Of a stretch of 5,428 nt of DNA, positions 1-5,428 are shown in pieces; within the stretch, counting starts at the first letter, position 1; each line of letters begins with the position of its first letter. The notes under the pieces are model-generated. The model was given only the letters and a program-made list of their open reading frames with translations. It ran no database searches and was not told where the DNA came from. Location: the NCBI GenBank assembly GCA_902479205.1, contig CABSNX010000140.1, forward strand, positions 1 through 5,428, given 5' to 3'. This stretch comes from an uncultured Collinsella sp. GTDB taxonomy: Bacteria > Actinomycetota > Coriobacteriia > Coriobacteriales > Coriobacteriaceae. The position numbers and the translations under genes are program-made.

Positions 1-1641
1 ATTGCCATCTTTGCCGTGGGCGTGGCGCTTGTGGGCGTGGCCTATTACCGTCTGCTACGTGATGGGTTCCCGCTAACCGCGACGGACAGCAAGCTGCAAG
101 AGGCCATGAACCAGTTTGGTATTACAACCGCTATGGTTACCGTGGGCACCTTTGCCCTGTTCTGGGGACTCTCGGGCATGCTCATCAAGCTGCTGCAGAG
201 CCTGCGCGGCGTGTATTGGCGCGGCCTCAACATGTTTACCGTGCGCCAGCTTGCGGCCAAGGTCAACACGGTGTGCTTTTCGATGGGCGTCATCGCGATG
301 CTCCTGTTTTTGGCCATCACCTCGGTGACGTGCGGTATGTCGATTGCCAACGTGATGAACGAGAATTTGGAGCGCTATAACCCTGTTGACGTGTCTCAGA
401 CGTATGTCTATTACACGCCCGATACGCTCGACTACTACAAAGAGTACGTCAATCCGCCTGAAGCCGATCGCATGGTGCTGGCCGATACAACGGTCGATTT
501 GTACCCCGCAAGGCACGGCGATCCATGGCACGGCGATCGTATCGATTCCGATAACGTTGCAGACGGTATTAAGGGCAAGTCGGCGGACAACAACGACGAG
601 ACCGGCAAGAAGGTCAATATCGCCGATGTTGCCGGTGAGCATGTGCAGATCGATTCGTATCTGAGTTACCCGTTTGGCGGCTCGAATCCTTCGGTGACCC
701 CAAGTGAGATGTGCAAGACCATGGGCGAAAAGCTTCCCAAGGCGTTCGGGGGTAGCAATGCCGATACGATGGGTCTGTTTGTGACGCCGGCGAGCCAGTA
801 CAACAAACTGCGCCAGATGATGGGCGAGGAGCCGGTGCACATCGGTCACGACCAGTATCTGCTCACGTGTGATATGGGCGGCGAGCTGGTCGACCTGTAC
901 ACCAAGTATATGGCTGGCGGCCATGCCCTTACCTTGGGCGGGCATACGCTCAAGCCCGCAACCGATAAGTCGGACGAAGATACGGCGGCCATCGCCAACT
1001 CGGCGATGGGCAGTAATCCGGGTACCGTCGTCGTTGCCGACGAGCTGTTGTCCCAACTTAATCTGCAGCCGTATTCCAGTAGCCTGCTCGTTAACTACAA
1101 ACAGGGGATGGATACGACCGAGGCAGACGAGAGCATTAAATACACTGTGCTCGACAATCTGCTCGTTGACGGCAAGGAGCCGGGGTCGTGGGGAACCTTC
1201 AACACACGCTCCGAGATGTACACGCAAGCAGCGCAAATGAACGGTCTTATTAGCTACCTAGCCATCTACATCGGCTTTGTATTGGTCGTTGCATGCGCGG
1301 CGATACTGTCGATCCAGCAGCTCTCCAATGTGGCCGACGGCAGCCGCAGCTATCGTGTGCTGGCACAGATCGGCTGTGACGACCGCCAGATTCGACATTC
1401 GGTGATGGCGCAACAAGCGGTGTTCTTCCTGTTCCCGCTGGCAGTGGGCCTGGCGCACTCCTTTGTGGCACTTAAGGTGATCATCGAGCTGGTGAGCATT
1501 TTCGGAAATATGAGCATCGGCGGCACCGTGGGCCTCACCTGTGCGATTTTCCTGGCAGCATACGGTGGCTACTTCCTGGTGACCTACCTCATGAGCACCG
1601 GCATGGTGCGAGCCGCCATCGCCACCCGCTACAGCGAGTAA
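1..1641 (+). CDS. FtsX-like ABC transporter permease, C-terminal part (5' end cut by window)
   Basis: This is a membrane permease of the FtsX/MacB/BceB type, which works with a separate cytoplasmic ATPase, usually in peptide or lipid handling or antimicrobial resistance rather than classical import. The reading frame is open from base 1, so the GTG at 16 is probably internal and the true start lies upstream. Counting from that GTG, hydrophobic segments lie at about residues 36-61, 83-111, 411-436, 466-493 and 502-524, plus a partial one at the extreme start. Between the third and fourth segments are about 300 hydrophilic residues, likely an extracytoplasmic domain. The stretch SYRVLAQIGCDDRQIRHSV, between two late membrane segments, resembles the conserved cytoplasmic loop of FtsX domains. 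The gene ends with TAA and a terminator follows 38 bases later. The partner ATPase is not in the window. The family call is fairly sure; the substrate cannot be told. Confidence 0.85.
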   Translation: MAIFAVGVALVGVAYYRLLRDGFPLTATDSKLQEAMNQFGITTAMVTVGTFALFWGLSGMLIKLLQSLRGVYWRGLNMFTVRQLAAKVNTVCFSMGVIAMLLFLAITSVTCGMSIANVMNENLERYNPVDVSQTYVYYTPDTLDYYKEYVNPPEADRMVLADTTVDLYPARHGDPWHGDRIDSDNVADGIKGKSADNNDETGKKVNIADVAGEHVQIDSYLSYPFGGSNPSVTPSEMCKTMGEKLPKAFGGSNADTMGLFVTPASQYNKLRQMMGEEPVHIGHDQYLLTCDMGGELVDLYTKYMAGGHALTLGGHTLKPATDKSDEDTAAIANSAMGSNPGTVVVADELLSQLNLQPYSSSLLVNYKQGMDTTEADESIKYTVLDNLLVDGKEPGSWGTFNTRSEMYTQAAQMNGLISYLAIYIGFVLVVACAAILSIQQLSNVADGSRSYRVLAQIGCDDRQIRHSVMAQQAVFFLFPLAVGLAHSFVALKVIIELVSIFGNMSIGGTVGLTCAIFLAAYGGYFLVTYLMSTGMVRAAIATRYSE

Positions 1642-1679
1642 CAAGCGGGCAAAATCGTCGCAAAATCAGAGGCGTATGA

Positions 1680-1719
1680 CCGCCGCGAAGGGACCAGGGG
1701 CCCTTTCGCGGCGGTTTTT
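1680..1719 (+). terminator. Rho-independent terminator of the permease gene
   Basis: A GC-rich hairpin pairs CCGCCGCGAA (1680-1689) with TTCGCGGCGG (1705-1714). It extends by GGG/CCC after one bulged T, has an 8-base loop, and is followed directly by five T (1715-1719). It begins 38 bases after the permease stop codon and has the right polarity for the plus strand. Confidence 0.85.
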
Positions 1720-1743
1720 GCCTATCTGGGGGTGTCTCGGATG

Positions 1744-1870
1744 CAAGTGAGTAGACTTTTTTGAACTTGCCGAGCACATCGTGACAAATGATCGATGAAA
1801 CCGCAGGTTAGAGCTGTGGCGTTTTAGGGCGTGCTCGGCCTCCTGCAAAAAGCCTACTCACTTGGTTTTT
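1744..1870. repeat. Structured palindromic element, MITE-like or non-coding RNA
   Basis: The outer arms CAAGTGAGTAG (1744-1754) and CTACTCACTTG (1854-1864) are perfect 11-base inverted repeats. They continue, after one mismatch, as C plus five T (1756-1761) paired with five A plus G (1847-1852). A second perfect stem pairs GCCGAGCAC (1769-1777) with GTGCTCGGC (1831-1839). Inside it are two small possible hairpins: CATCG/CGATG (1777-1781 with 1793-1797, competing for base 1777) and CCGCAG/CTGTGG (1801-1806 with 1814-1819, one G-U pair). A run of five T (1866-1870) follows the outer stem on the plus strand. No protein is encoded. The nested layout suggests either a small non-autonomous mobile element or a folded RNA ending in a terminator. 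No clear target-site duplication is visible. It lies between two convergent genes, where both transcripts would run into it. Confidence 0.6.
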
Positions 1871-1907
1871 CTGCTAGAAGACCGCCACGAGGGAAGGCAA
1901 CTCCCCC

Positions 1908-1988
1908 GGTAGTCGTTGGGGACGTTCTTAAACGGCTACCCAAGGAGTGTCCCAAACTGCCGGCAGAAAAGGAGCGTCCCTAACTGCC
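1908..1988. repeat. REP-like cluster: one hairpin plus two tandem 20-base units
   Basis: GGTAGTCGTT (1908-1917) and AACGGCTACC (1931-1940) form a 10-bp stem with one G-U pair. The 13-base loop begins GGGGACG. Two direct copies of a 20-base unit follow at 1942-1961 (AAGGAGTGTCCCAAACTGCC) and 1969-1988 (AAGGAGCGTCCCTAACTGCC), 18 of 20 bases identical with a period of 27. The palindrome CTGCCGGCAG lies at 1957-1966. The segment around 1915-1930 resembles the unit in inverted orientation. This organisation, short GTCCC-containing units in both orientations, is like repetitive extragenic palindromes mobilised by Y1 (RAYT) transposases. No transposase is present here, and copy number elsewhere cannot be seen. 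Confidence 0.5.
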
Positions 1989-1989
1989 A

Positions 1990-2028
1990 CATCAAACGAA
2001 AGGGCGCTGACCTCCTGGTCGCGCCCTT
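1990..2028 (-). terminator. Probable terminator of the DAHP synthase gene
   Basis: AAGGGCGC-T-GACC (2000-2012) pairs with GGTCGCGCCCTT (2017-2028) around a four-base loop TCCT, with only the single T bulged. Read on the minus strand, the hairpin is followed by TTTCGTTTGATG, a moderately T-rich tail. It lies about 77 bases after the aro stop codon. The plus-strand side has no T-run, so the minus-strand role is preferred. Confidence 0.6.
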
Positions 2029-2075
2029 GAAGTTGAACGTCAGATTGTCCAAATGCGACCAGCGCAGCGTCGGCC

Positions 2076-2105
2076 GGTTACGGCGTTTGGTAAAACGCCG
2101 TAACC
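2076..2105 (-). other. Perfect 13-bp hairpin abutting the aro stop codon
   Basis: GGTTACGGCGTTT (2076-2088) pairs without mismatch with AAACGCCGTAACC (2093-2105) around the loop GGTA. On the minus strand the stem begins with the last base of the TAG stop codon (2105-2107). What follows (GGCCGACGC) has no T-run, so it does not look like an intrinsic terminator. It may protect the 3' end of the mRNA from exonucleases, or be an inserted extragenic palindrome. Confidence 0.65.
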
Positions 2106-3136
2106 TACACCCGCTCCGCGATCTCGTGGATGAGGTAGTCGGTCTTTTCCCAGCCCAGGCACGGGTCGGTGATCGATTTACCAAAGACGCCGCCGTCGAC
2201 CGGCTGGTTGCCGTCCTCCAGGTAAGACTCGATCATAAAGCCCTTGACCAGCTTGGAGATGGACTCGTTGCGGCGGCAGCTGTCGAGCACTTCCTTGCAA
2301 ATGCGATACTGCTCCAGCGGACGCTTACCCGAGTTGTCGTGGTTGCAGTCGATGACCGCCGCCGGGTTGGCGTAGCCGGCGTGCTCGGTATAGCGCTCGG
2401 CCAGGCGCTCCAGGTGCTCGTAGTGGTAGTTGGGGTAGGTGCGGCCATCGAGGCCGATGTAGCCGCGCATGACAGCGTGCGCAAGCGGGTTGCCATCGCA
2501 CTCGACTTCCCAGTTACGGAAGATAAAGCTCTGGTGGGCCTGGGCGGCGTAAATAGAGTTGAGCATGACGGTGGTGGAACCGGCGGTGGGGTTCTTCATG
2601 CCCACAGGCACCGAAATACCGCTCGACACCAGGCGATGCTCCTGGTTTTCGACCGAACGCGCACCCACGGCAACATAGCTCAGCAGGTCAACGAGGTACT
2701 GGTAGTTGGACGGATAGAGCATCTCGTCGGCGGTGAAGAAGCCCGTTTCCTTAATAACGCGCAGGTGCATATGGCGGATGGCCTTGACGCCCTCGAGCAG
2801 GTCGTCGGGAGCCTCGGGGTTGGGGTTGTGCAGCAGGCCCTTGTAGCCGGTGCCCTTGGTGCGCGGCTTGTTGGTGTAGACGCGCGGAATGATGATGAGC
2901 TTGTCCTTGACCTCTTCGGCGGTCTTGGCCAGTCGGTTCATGTACTCAAGCACCGAATCCTCGCGGTCGGCAGAGCACGGGCCGATGATGAGCACCTTGC
3001 GTGCGTCCTCGCCGGTAAAGACTTTGGCGACCTCGGCGTCAAATGCCTGCTTTTTGGCGGTAAGCTCGGCAGAAAGCGGCATTTCCTCGCGGATCTCCAT
3101 GGGGATCGGCAGCCTGCGTTTGAATTCCATGGCCAT
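2105..3136 (-). CDS. aroF: 3-deoxy-D-arabino-heptulosonate-7-phosphate (DAHP) synthase, class I AroF/G/H type
   Basis: This cytoplasmic enzyme condenses phosphoenolpyruvate with erythrose 4-phosphate to DAHP, the entry step of the shikimate pathway. The 343-residue product spans nearly the full length of the E. coli family (about 350). Visible motifs are IIGPCSADRED (50-60), RVYTNKPRTKGTGYKG (85-100), GARSVENQEHR (158-168), PVGMKNPTAGS (177-187), DCNHDNSGK (263-271), FMIESYLEDGNQ (300-311) and GKSITDPCLGWEKTD (319-333). By alignment to E. coli AroG the metal ligands are Cys54, His266, Glu303 and Asp324, all present. There is no fused chorismate mutase or ACT domain. The ATG at 3134-3136 fits a GAGGAGG ribosome site five bases upstream; a second ATG two codons later is possible but spaced less well. 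The gene has its own promoter and ends with TAG. Whether it answers to Phe, Tyr or Trp is uncertain, so the symbol names the family rather than the isozyme. Confidence 0.96.
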   Translation of the reverse strand: MAMEFKRRLPIPMEIREEMPLSAELTAKKQAFDAEVAKVFTGEDARKVLIIGPCSADREDSVLEYMNRLAKTAEEVKDKLIIIPRVYTNKPRTKGTGYKGLLHNPNPEAPDDLLEGVKAIRHMHLRVIKETGFFTADEMLYPSNYQYLVDLLSYVAVGARSVENQEHRLVSSGISVPVGMKNPTAGSTTVMLNSIYAAQAHQSFIFRNWEVECDGNPLAHAVMRGYIGLDGRTYPNYHYEHLERLAERYTEHAGYANPAAVIDCNHDNSGKRPLEQYRICKEVLDSCRRNESISKLVKGFMIESYLEDGNQPVDGGVFGKSITDPCLGWEKTDYLIHEIAERV

Positions 3137-3141
3137 AAGGG

Positions 3142-3148
3142 CCTCCTC
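3142..3148 (-). promoter_or_regulatory. Ribosome binding site deciding the aro start
   Basis: The minus strand reads GAGGAGG, then CCCTT, then ATG. This near-ideal Shine-Dalgarno sequence sits five bases before the ATG at 3134-3136 and eleven bases before the next in-frame ATG at 3128-3130, which favours the first. Confidence 0.85.
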
Positions 3149-3190
3149 AATCTATAGAAAGAGCAATAAGCGTATTGTCGAGTGTTCGGC

Positions 3191-3219
3191 ATTATCCGCT
3201 GTCGCACGCTAAAGTGCAA
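3191..3219 (-). promoter_or_regulatory. Housekeeping-type promoter of the DAHP synthase gene
   Basis: On the minus strand the -35 box is TTGCAC (3214-3219) and the -10 box is GATAAT (3191-3196), with the ideal 17-base spacer. Both boxes are near the sigma-70/SigA consensus. Transcription would start near 3184 and give a leader of about 48 bases, too short for a typical leader peptide and attenuator. A GCAC/GTGC dyad overlaps the -35 box and could be an operator half-site pair, but this is weak. Confidence 0.7.
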
Positions 3220-3247
3220 GCCCTTGTCACCCCGAAACCTACCAAAT

Positions 3248-3286
3248 AGGGACAGGTTTATTTTGTCAGGTTTTATCTGGATAAAC
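3248..3286. repeat. Short GGGACAGG-type repeat unit with inverted arms
   Basis: The stretch begins AGGGACAGGTTTATTTTGTC and contains a second CAGGTTTTAT copy at 3267-3276. GTTTAT (3256-3261) can pair with ATAAAC (3281-3286), and GACA (3251-3254) with TGTC (3264-3267). From memory, GGGACAGRTTTATTT strings recur between genes in many bacterial assemblies next to REP-type elements; this could not be checked. The following bases (about 3290-3355) are GC-rich and hold no feature I can support. Confidence 0.35.
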
Positions 3287-3355
3287 GTCGGCGGATGTCG
3301 GGGAGGGAGTGGCGCCGCGCGCGACCCTAAGGCTGTTGTCGGTTCCCCAGGAAAC

Positions 3356-3595
3356 ACCCTGTGGGCAAAAAATGCCAAATATGAGTACGGTTGCTAACCT
3401 AGTAACATATCGGTCTAGCAAGATAATAGACAAAGTGAAAAATATGTTCATTAACGTTGGCACGCAGAAGCCCGCTAACGGGCGTTTTGATTAATTTGAA
3501 GGCGTATAGAGGCCGCAAGGAGGTCGTTTGAGGCGGTTTTGGCTGTTACCAAAAAGGTAACAGTACTCATATTTGCCATTTTTTGCCCACAGGGT
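3356..3595. mobile_element. MITE-like 240-base element with 33-base terminal inverted repeats
   Basis: The left arm 3356-3388 (starting ACCCTGTGGGC, ending ATGAGTAC) is the reverse complement of the right arm 3563-3595 at 32 of 33 positions, the single difference falling in the GCC near 3374-3376. Just inside each arm is a 6-bp hairpin with a five-base loop: GTTGCT/AGTAAC (3390-3406) on the left, and GTTACC/GGTAAC (3545-3561) on the right, read on the minus strand. The interior is visibly AT-richer than the flanking genes and encodes no convincing protein. Size, terminal repeats and lack of coding fit a miniature inverted-repeat element, or two inverted copies of one repeat. No target-site duplication is evident. 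It separates the aro promoter from the exporter gene. Confidence 0.65.
3470..3488 (+). terminator. Terminator-like hairpin inside the 240-base element
   Basis: GCCCG (3470-3474) pairs with CGGGC (3479-3483) around CTAA, followed by GTTTTGATTAATTT on the plus strand. This is a short but typical intrinsic terminator. An alternative 7-bp stem, CGTTGGC (3455-3461) with GCTAACG (3474-3480), would compete with it. No plus-strand gene lies immediately upstream or downstream, so any transcript ended here would be a short RNA from within the element. Confidence 0.45.
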
Positions 3596-3644
3596 CTTGA
3601 AAGCGCCGTCAATGAGGTCTCAGGGAAGGCGTTTCGAGGGCTGC

Positions 3645-3683
3645 AAAACAAAACGGGGGCGCAGGTTGTCCTGCGCCCCCGTT
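3645..3683 (-). terminator. Strong terminator of the ABC exporter gene
   Basis: AACGGGGGCGCAGG (3652-3665) and CCTGCGCCCCCGTT (3670-3683) form a perfect 14-bp stem with the loop TTGT. On the minus strand the stem runs into GTTTTGTTTTGC, a T-rich tail. It starts about 32 bases after the exporter stop codon and should isolate that gene from the downstream aro gene. Confidence 0.9.
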
Positions 3684-3714
3684 CTCGGGCGTTATTCGTT
3701 CCCTGCGGCAGAAT

Positions 3715-5381
3715 TTACGCCGCCTCGTCGAACTGCGAGTTGTACAGGTCGGCGTAGAAGCCACCCTGGGCGAGCAACTCGTCGTGTGTGCCCTTCTCGA
3801 CGATGTCGCCGTCGCGGATCACCAAGATCACGTCGGCGTTGCGAATCGTGGACAGGCGATGTGCGATAACAAAGCTGGTGCGGCCTTGCATCAGCGCATC
3901 CATGGCACGCTGAATAAGCTCCTCGGTACGAGTGTCAACGTTGGAGGTTGCCTCGTCCAGAATTAGCGCCGGGCGGTCGGCCAAAATGGCGCGGGCGATG
4001 GTCACGAGCTGGCGCTGACCCTGCGATAGGTTAGTGCCCTCCTCGTTGATCATGAAATCGTAGCCGCCGGCGAGCGTATGGATAAAGTGGTCGCAACGCG
4101 CGGCACGCGCAGCGGCCTCGACCTCGGCATCGCTCGCATCGGGGCGTCCGTAGCGGATGTTCTCGCGGATGGTGCCGTTAAACAGCCAGGTATCCTGCAG
4201 TACCATGGCAAACTCGCCGCGCAGTGCCGCACGGTCCCAGTCGCGCACGTCGACGCCCTCGACGCGCAGCGAACCGCCGTCCACGTCGTAAAAGCGCTGC
4301 AGCAGCTTAATGAGCGTGGTCTTGCCGGCGCCGGTGGGGCCGACGATGGCGATGGTCTGGCCGGGCTGCGCCTCGCAGCTAAAGTCGTGGATGATGGTCT
4401 TGTCGGGCGTATAGCCAAACTTCACATGGTCAAACTCCACGTGGCCGGGGCGCTTCTCAGGGATCTGCGCGTCGGCCTTCTGCTCCTCCTCGGGTGCGGC
4501 TAAAAACTCAAACACACGCTCGGTGGCAGCTGCCATCGACTGCATCGTGTTGCTCACGTTGCCCAGCTGCTGCACGGGTTGCGTAAAGTTGCGCACGTAC
4601 TGGATAAAGCTCTGGATGTCGCCGGGCGTGGCATTGCCGGTCAGCGCGAGCTGCGCGCCCACCACGACAACGCCCACGTAACCCATGTTGCCCACCAGGC
4701 TCATAAGCGGCATCATCAGGCCCGACAGGAACTGCGAACGCCAGCCACTAATAAACAGGCGGTCGTTTTGACGGTCGAACTCCTCGATTGAGGCCTCGGC
4801 GCGGTCGAACACCTGAATGACGTTTTGACCGGCAAAATCCTCCTCGATAATGCCGTTGACGGCGCCCAGGACCTGCTGCTGCTCGCGGAAGTACGGCTGC
4901 GAGAAGTGAATCATCACCATCAAGATAATTGCGGCTGCCGGCAGCGTGAGCACGGTGACGCCGGTGAGCGGCAGGCTGATCGACAGCATCATGACGAGCA
5001 CGCCGATAATCTGCGTGACGGACGTAATAAGCTGCGTCACGCTCTGGTTGAGCGACTGGCCGAGTGTATCGACGTCGTTGGTGATGCGGCTGAGCACATC
5101 GCCCTTGCTGTGACCGTTGAAGTAGCTCATCGGCACGACGGCAATCTTGGCGGCGATTTCCTTGCGCATGCGGTAGCAGATCTTTTGCGTGACGCCGGTC
5201 ATGAGCCAGCCCTGGACCAGGCTGCAGACAGAGCTCGCCAGATACAGGCAGAGCAAAAAGCCGAGCGTCTTGGCGATCCAGTCAAAGTCGACATCGCCGG
5301 TACCGTTGACCTTGGCGACCAGGCCTTCGAACAGCTTGGTCGTAACCTGGCCGAGCACCTTGGGTCCCACAATGTTAAAGA
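3715..5381 (-). CDS. Type I ABC exporter with fused membrane and ATPase domains (N-terminus missing)
   Basis: This is an inner-membrane ATP-driven exporter of the multidrug/lipid type (MsbA/LmrD-like). Counting from the GTG at 5368-5370, membrane segments lie at about 31-56, 110-132, 134-158, 214-242 and 250-285. A typical intracellular-loop sequence, YFNGHSKGDVLSRITNDVD, lies at 83-101. The nucleotide-binding domain (about 310-545) has A-loop Tyr320, Walker A GPTGAGKT (344-351), Q-loop Gln392, signature LSQGQ (448-452), Walker B ALILDEATS (468-476) with catalytic Glu473, and H-loop His504, so it looks ATPase-competent. The frame stays open past that GTG as FNIV up to the adapter junction at 5381. 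The GTG is therefore internal, and roughly 60-80 residues with the first membrane helix are probably lost at the contig break. LmrD-like proteins usually pair with a second half-transporter encoded just upstream; that gene would lie beyond the break. The substrate is unknown. The gene ends with TAA and a strong terminator. Confidence 0.93.
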
Positions 5382-5428
5382 CTGTCTCTTATACACATCT
5401 GACGCTGCCGACGAATAGCCTTGTGTAG
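5382..5428. other. Illumina Nextera adapter sequence (assembly artefact)
   Basis: CTGTCTCTTATACACATCT (5382-5400) is the reverse complement of the Tn5/Nextera mosaic end. GACGCTGCCGACGA (5401-5414) completes the reverse complement of the read-1 transposase adapter. ATAGCCTT (5415-5422) sits where the i5 index belongs, and GTGTAG (5423-5428) begins the reverse complement of the P5 primer. This is untrimmed library adapter, not genomic DNA, and any reading frame crossing it is spurious there. Confidence 0.98.

Noticed and set aside
73..1236. Minus-strand open frame of 387 codons
   Set aside because: It is a shadow opposite the permease, with no recognisable motif and an Arg/His-rich composition typical of antisense frames.
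1942..1988. CRISPR-like repeats
   Set aside because: Only two 20-base units with a 7-base gap, no spacer-sized intervals and no cas genes.
1916..3157. Long plus-strand open frame of 413 codons across the aro region
   Set aside because: It is antisense to a complete DAHP synthase with all catalytic motifs; its composition (rich in V, G, A, L, R) is the usual shadow of GC-rich coding DNA, and it has no ribosome site or family motif.
3391..3427. Possible plus-strand promoter (TTGCTA with GATAAT) inside the 240-base element
   Set aside because: The spacing is about 25 bases, too long for a standard promoter, and there is no better -35 box 16-18 bases upstream of GATAAT.
3501..3536. Three AGGYSG motifs spaced 10-11 bases, like helically phased binding sites
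   Set aside because: The motif is only six bases and degenerate; by chance such runs are common in GC-rich DNA, and no regulated promoter is adjacent.
5368..5370. GTG as the true start of the ABC exporter
   Set aside because: The frame remains open upstream with family-like residues (FNIV) until the adapter junction, and the protein would lack the first membrane helix.
5189..5428. Plus-strand frames ending in SYTHLTLPT or LLYTSDAADE
   Set aside because: These ends are translations of the Nextera adapter, and the rest is antisense to the exporter.

Overview
The window looks like a fragment of a draft genome or metagenome assembly from a GC-rich gut actinobacterium of the class Coriobacteriia, most likely Collinsella or a close relative. 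That placement rests on the GC-rich coding style, the protein sequences and my memory of similar intergenic repeats, and could not be checked by a search. The last 47 bases (5382-5428) are not biological. They are the Illumina Nextera transposase mosaic end, the rest of the read-1 adapter, an 8-base index and the start of the P5 primer, so genuine sequence ends at about 5381.

There are three protein genes, two of them cut by the window or contig ends. At 1-1641 (+) lies the C-terminal part of an FtsX-like ABC transporter permease with a very large extracytoplasmic domain. At 2105-3136 (-) lies a complete class I (AroF/AroG/AroH type) 3-deoxy-D-arabino-heptulosonate-7-phosphate (DAHP) synthase, the first enzyme of aromatic amino acid synthesis, with its own promoter and a strong ribosome binding site. 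At 3715-5381 (-) lies an exporter-type ABC transporter with fused membrane and ATPase domains, missing its N-terminus and probably one half of a heterodimer. No shared pathway links the three genes. The aro gene appears to be a single-gene unit: it has its own promoter, and the upstream exporter gene ends in a strong terminator.

The less ordinary content is in the two intergenic regions. Between the convergent permease and aro genes (1642-2104) are, in order, a permease terminator, a 121-base structured palindromic element (1744-1864) followed by a T-run, a cluster of short repeats (1908-1988), a probable aro terminator (1990-2028) and a perfect 13-bp hairpin touching the aro stop codon (2076-2105). 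Between the aro promoter and the exporter gene (about 3220-3714) are a short GGGACAGG-type repeat, a roughly 240-base AT-richer element bounded by 33-base inverted repeats (3356-3595), and the exporter terminator. Each arm of the 240-base element carries a small hairpin whose stem has changed by compensating substitutions. It also holds an internal terminator-like hairpin that competes with an alternative stem. These elements look like mobile or interspersed repeats, or small structured RNAs. No complete new protein system is visible.
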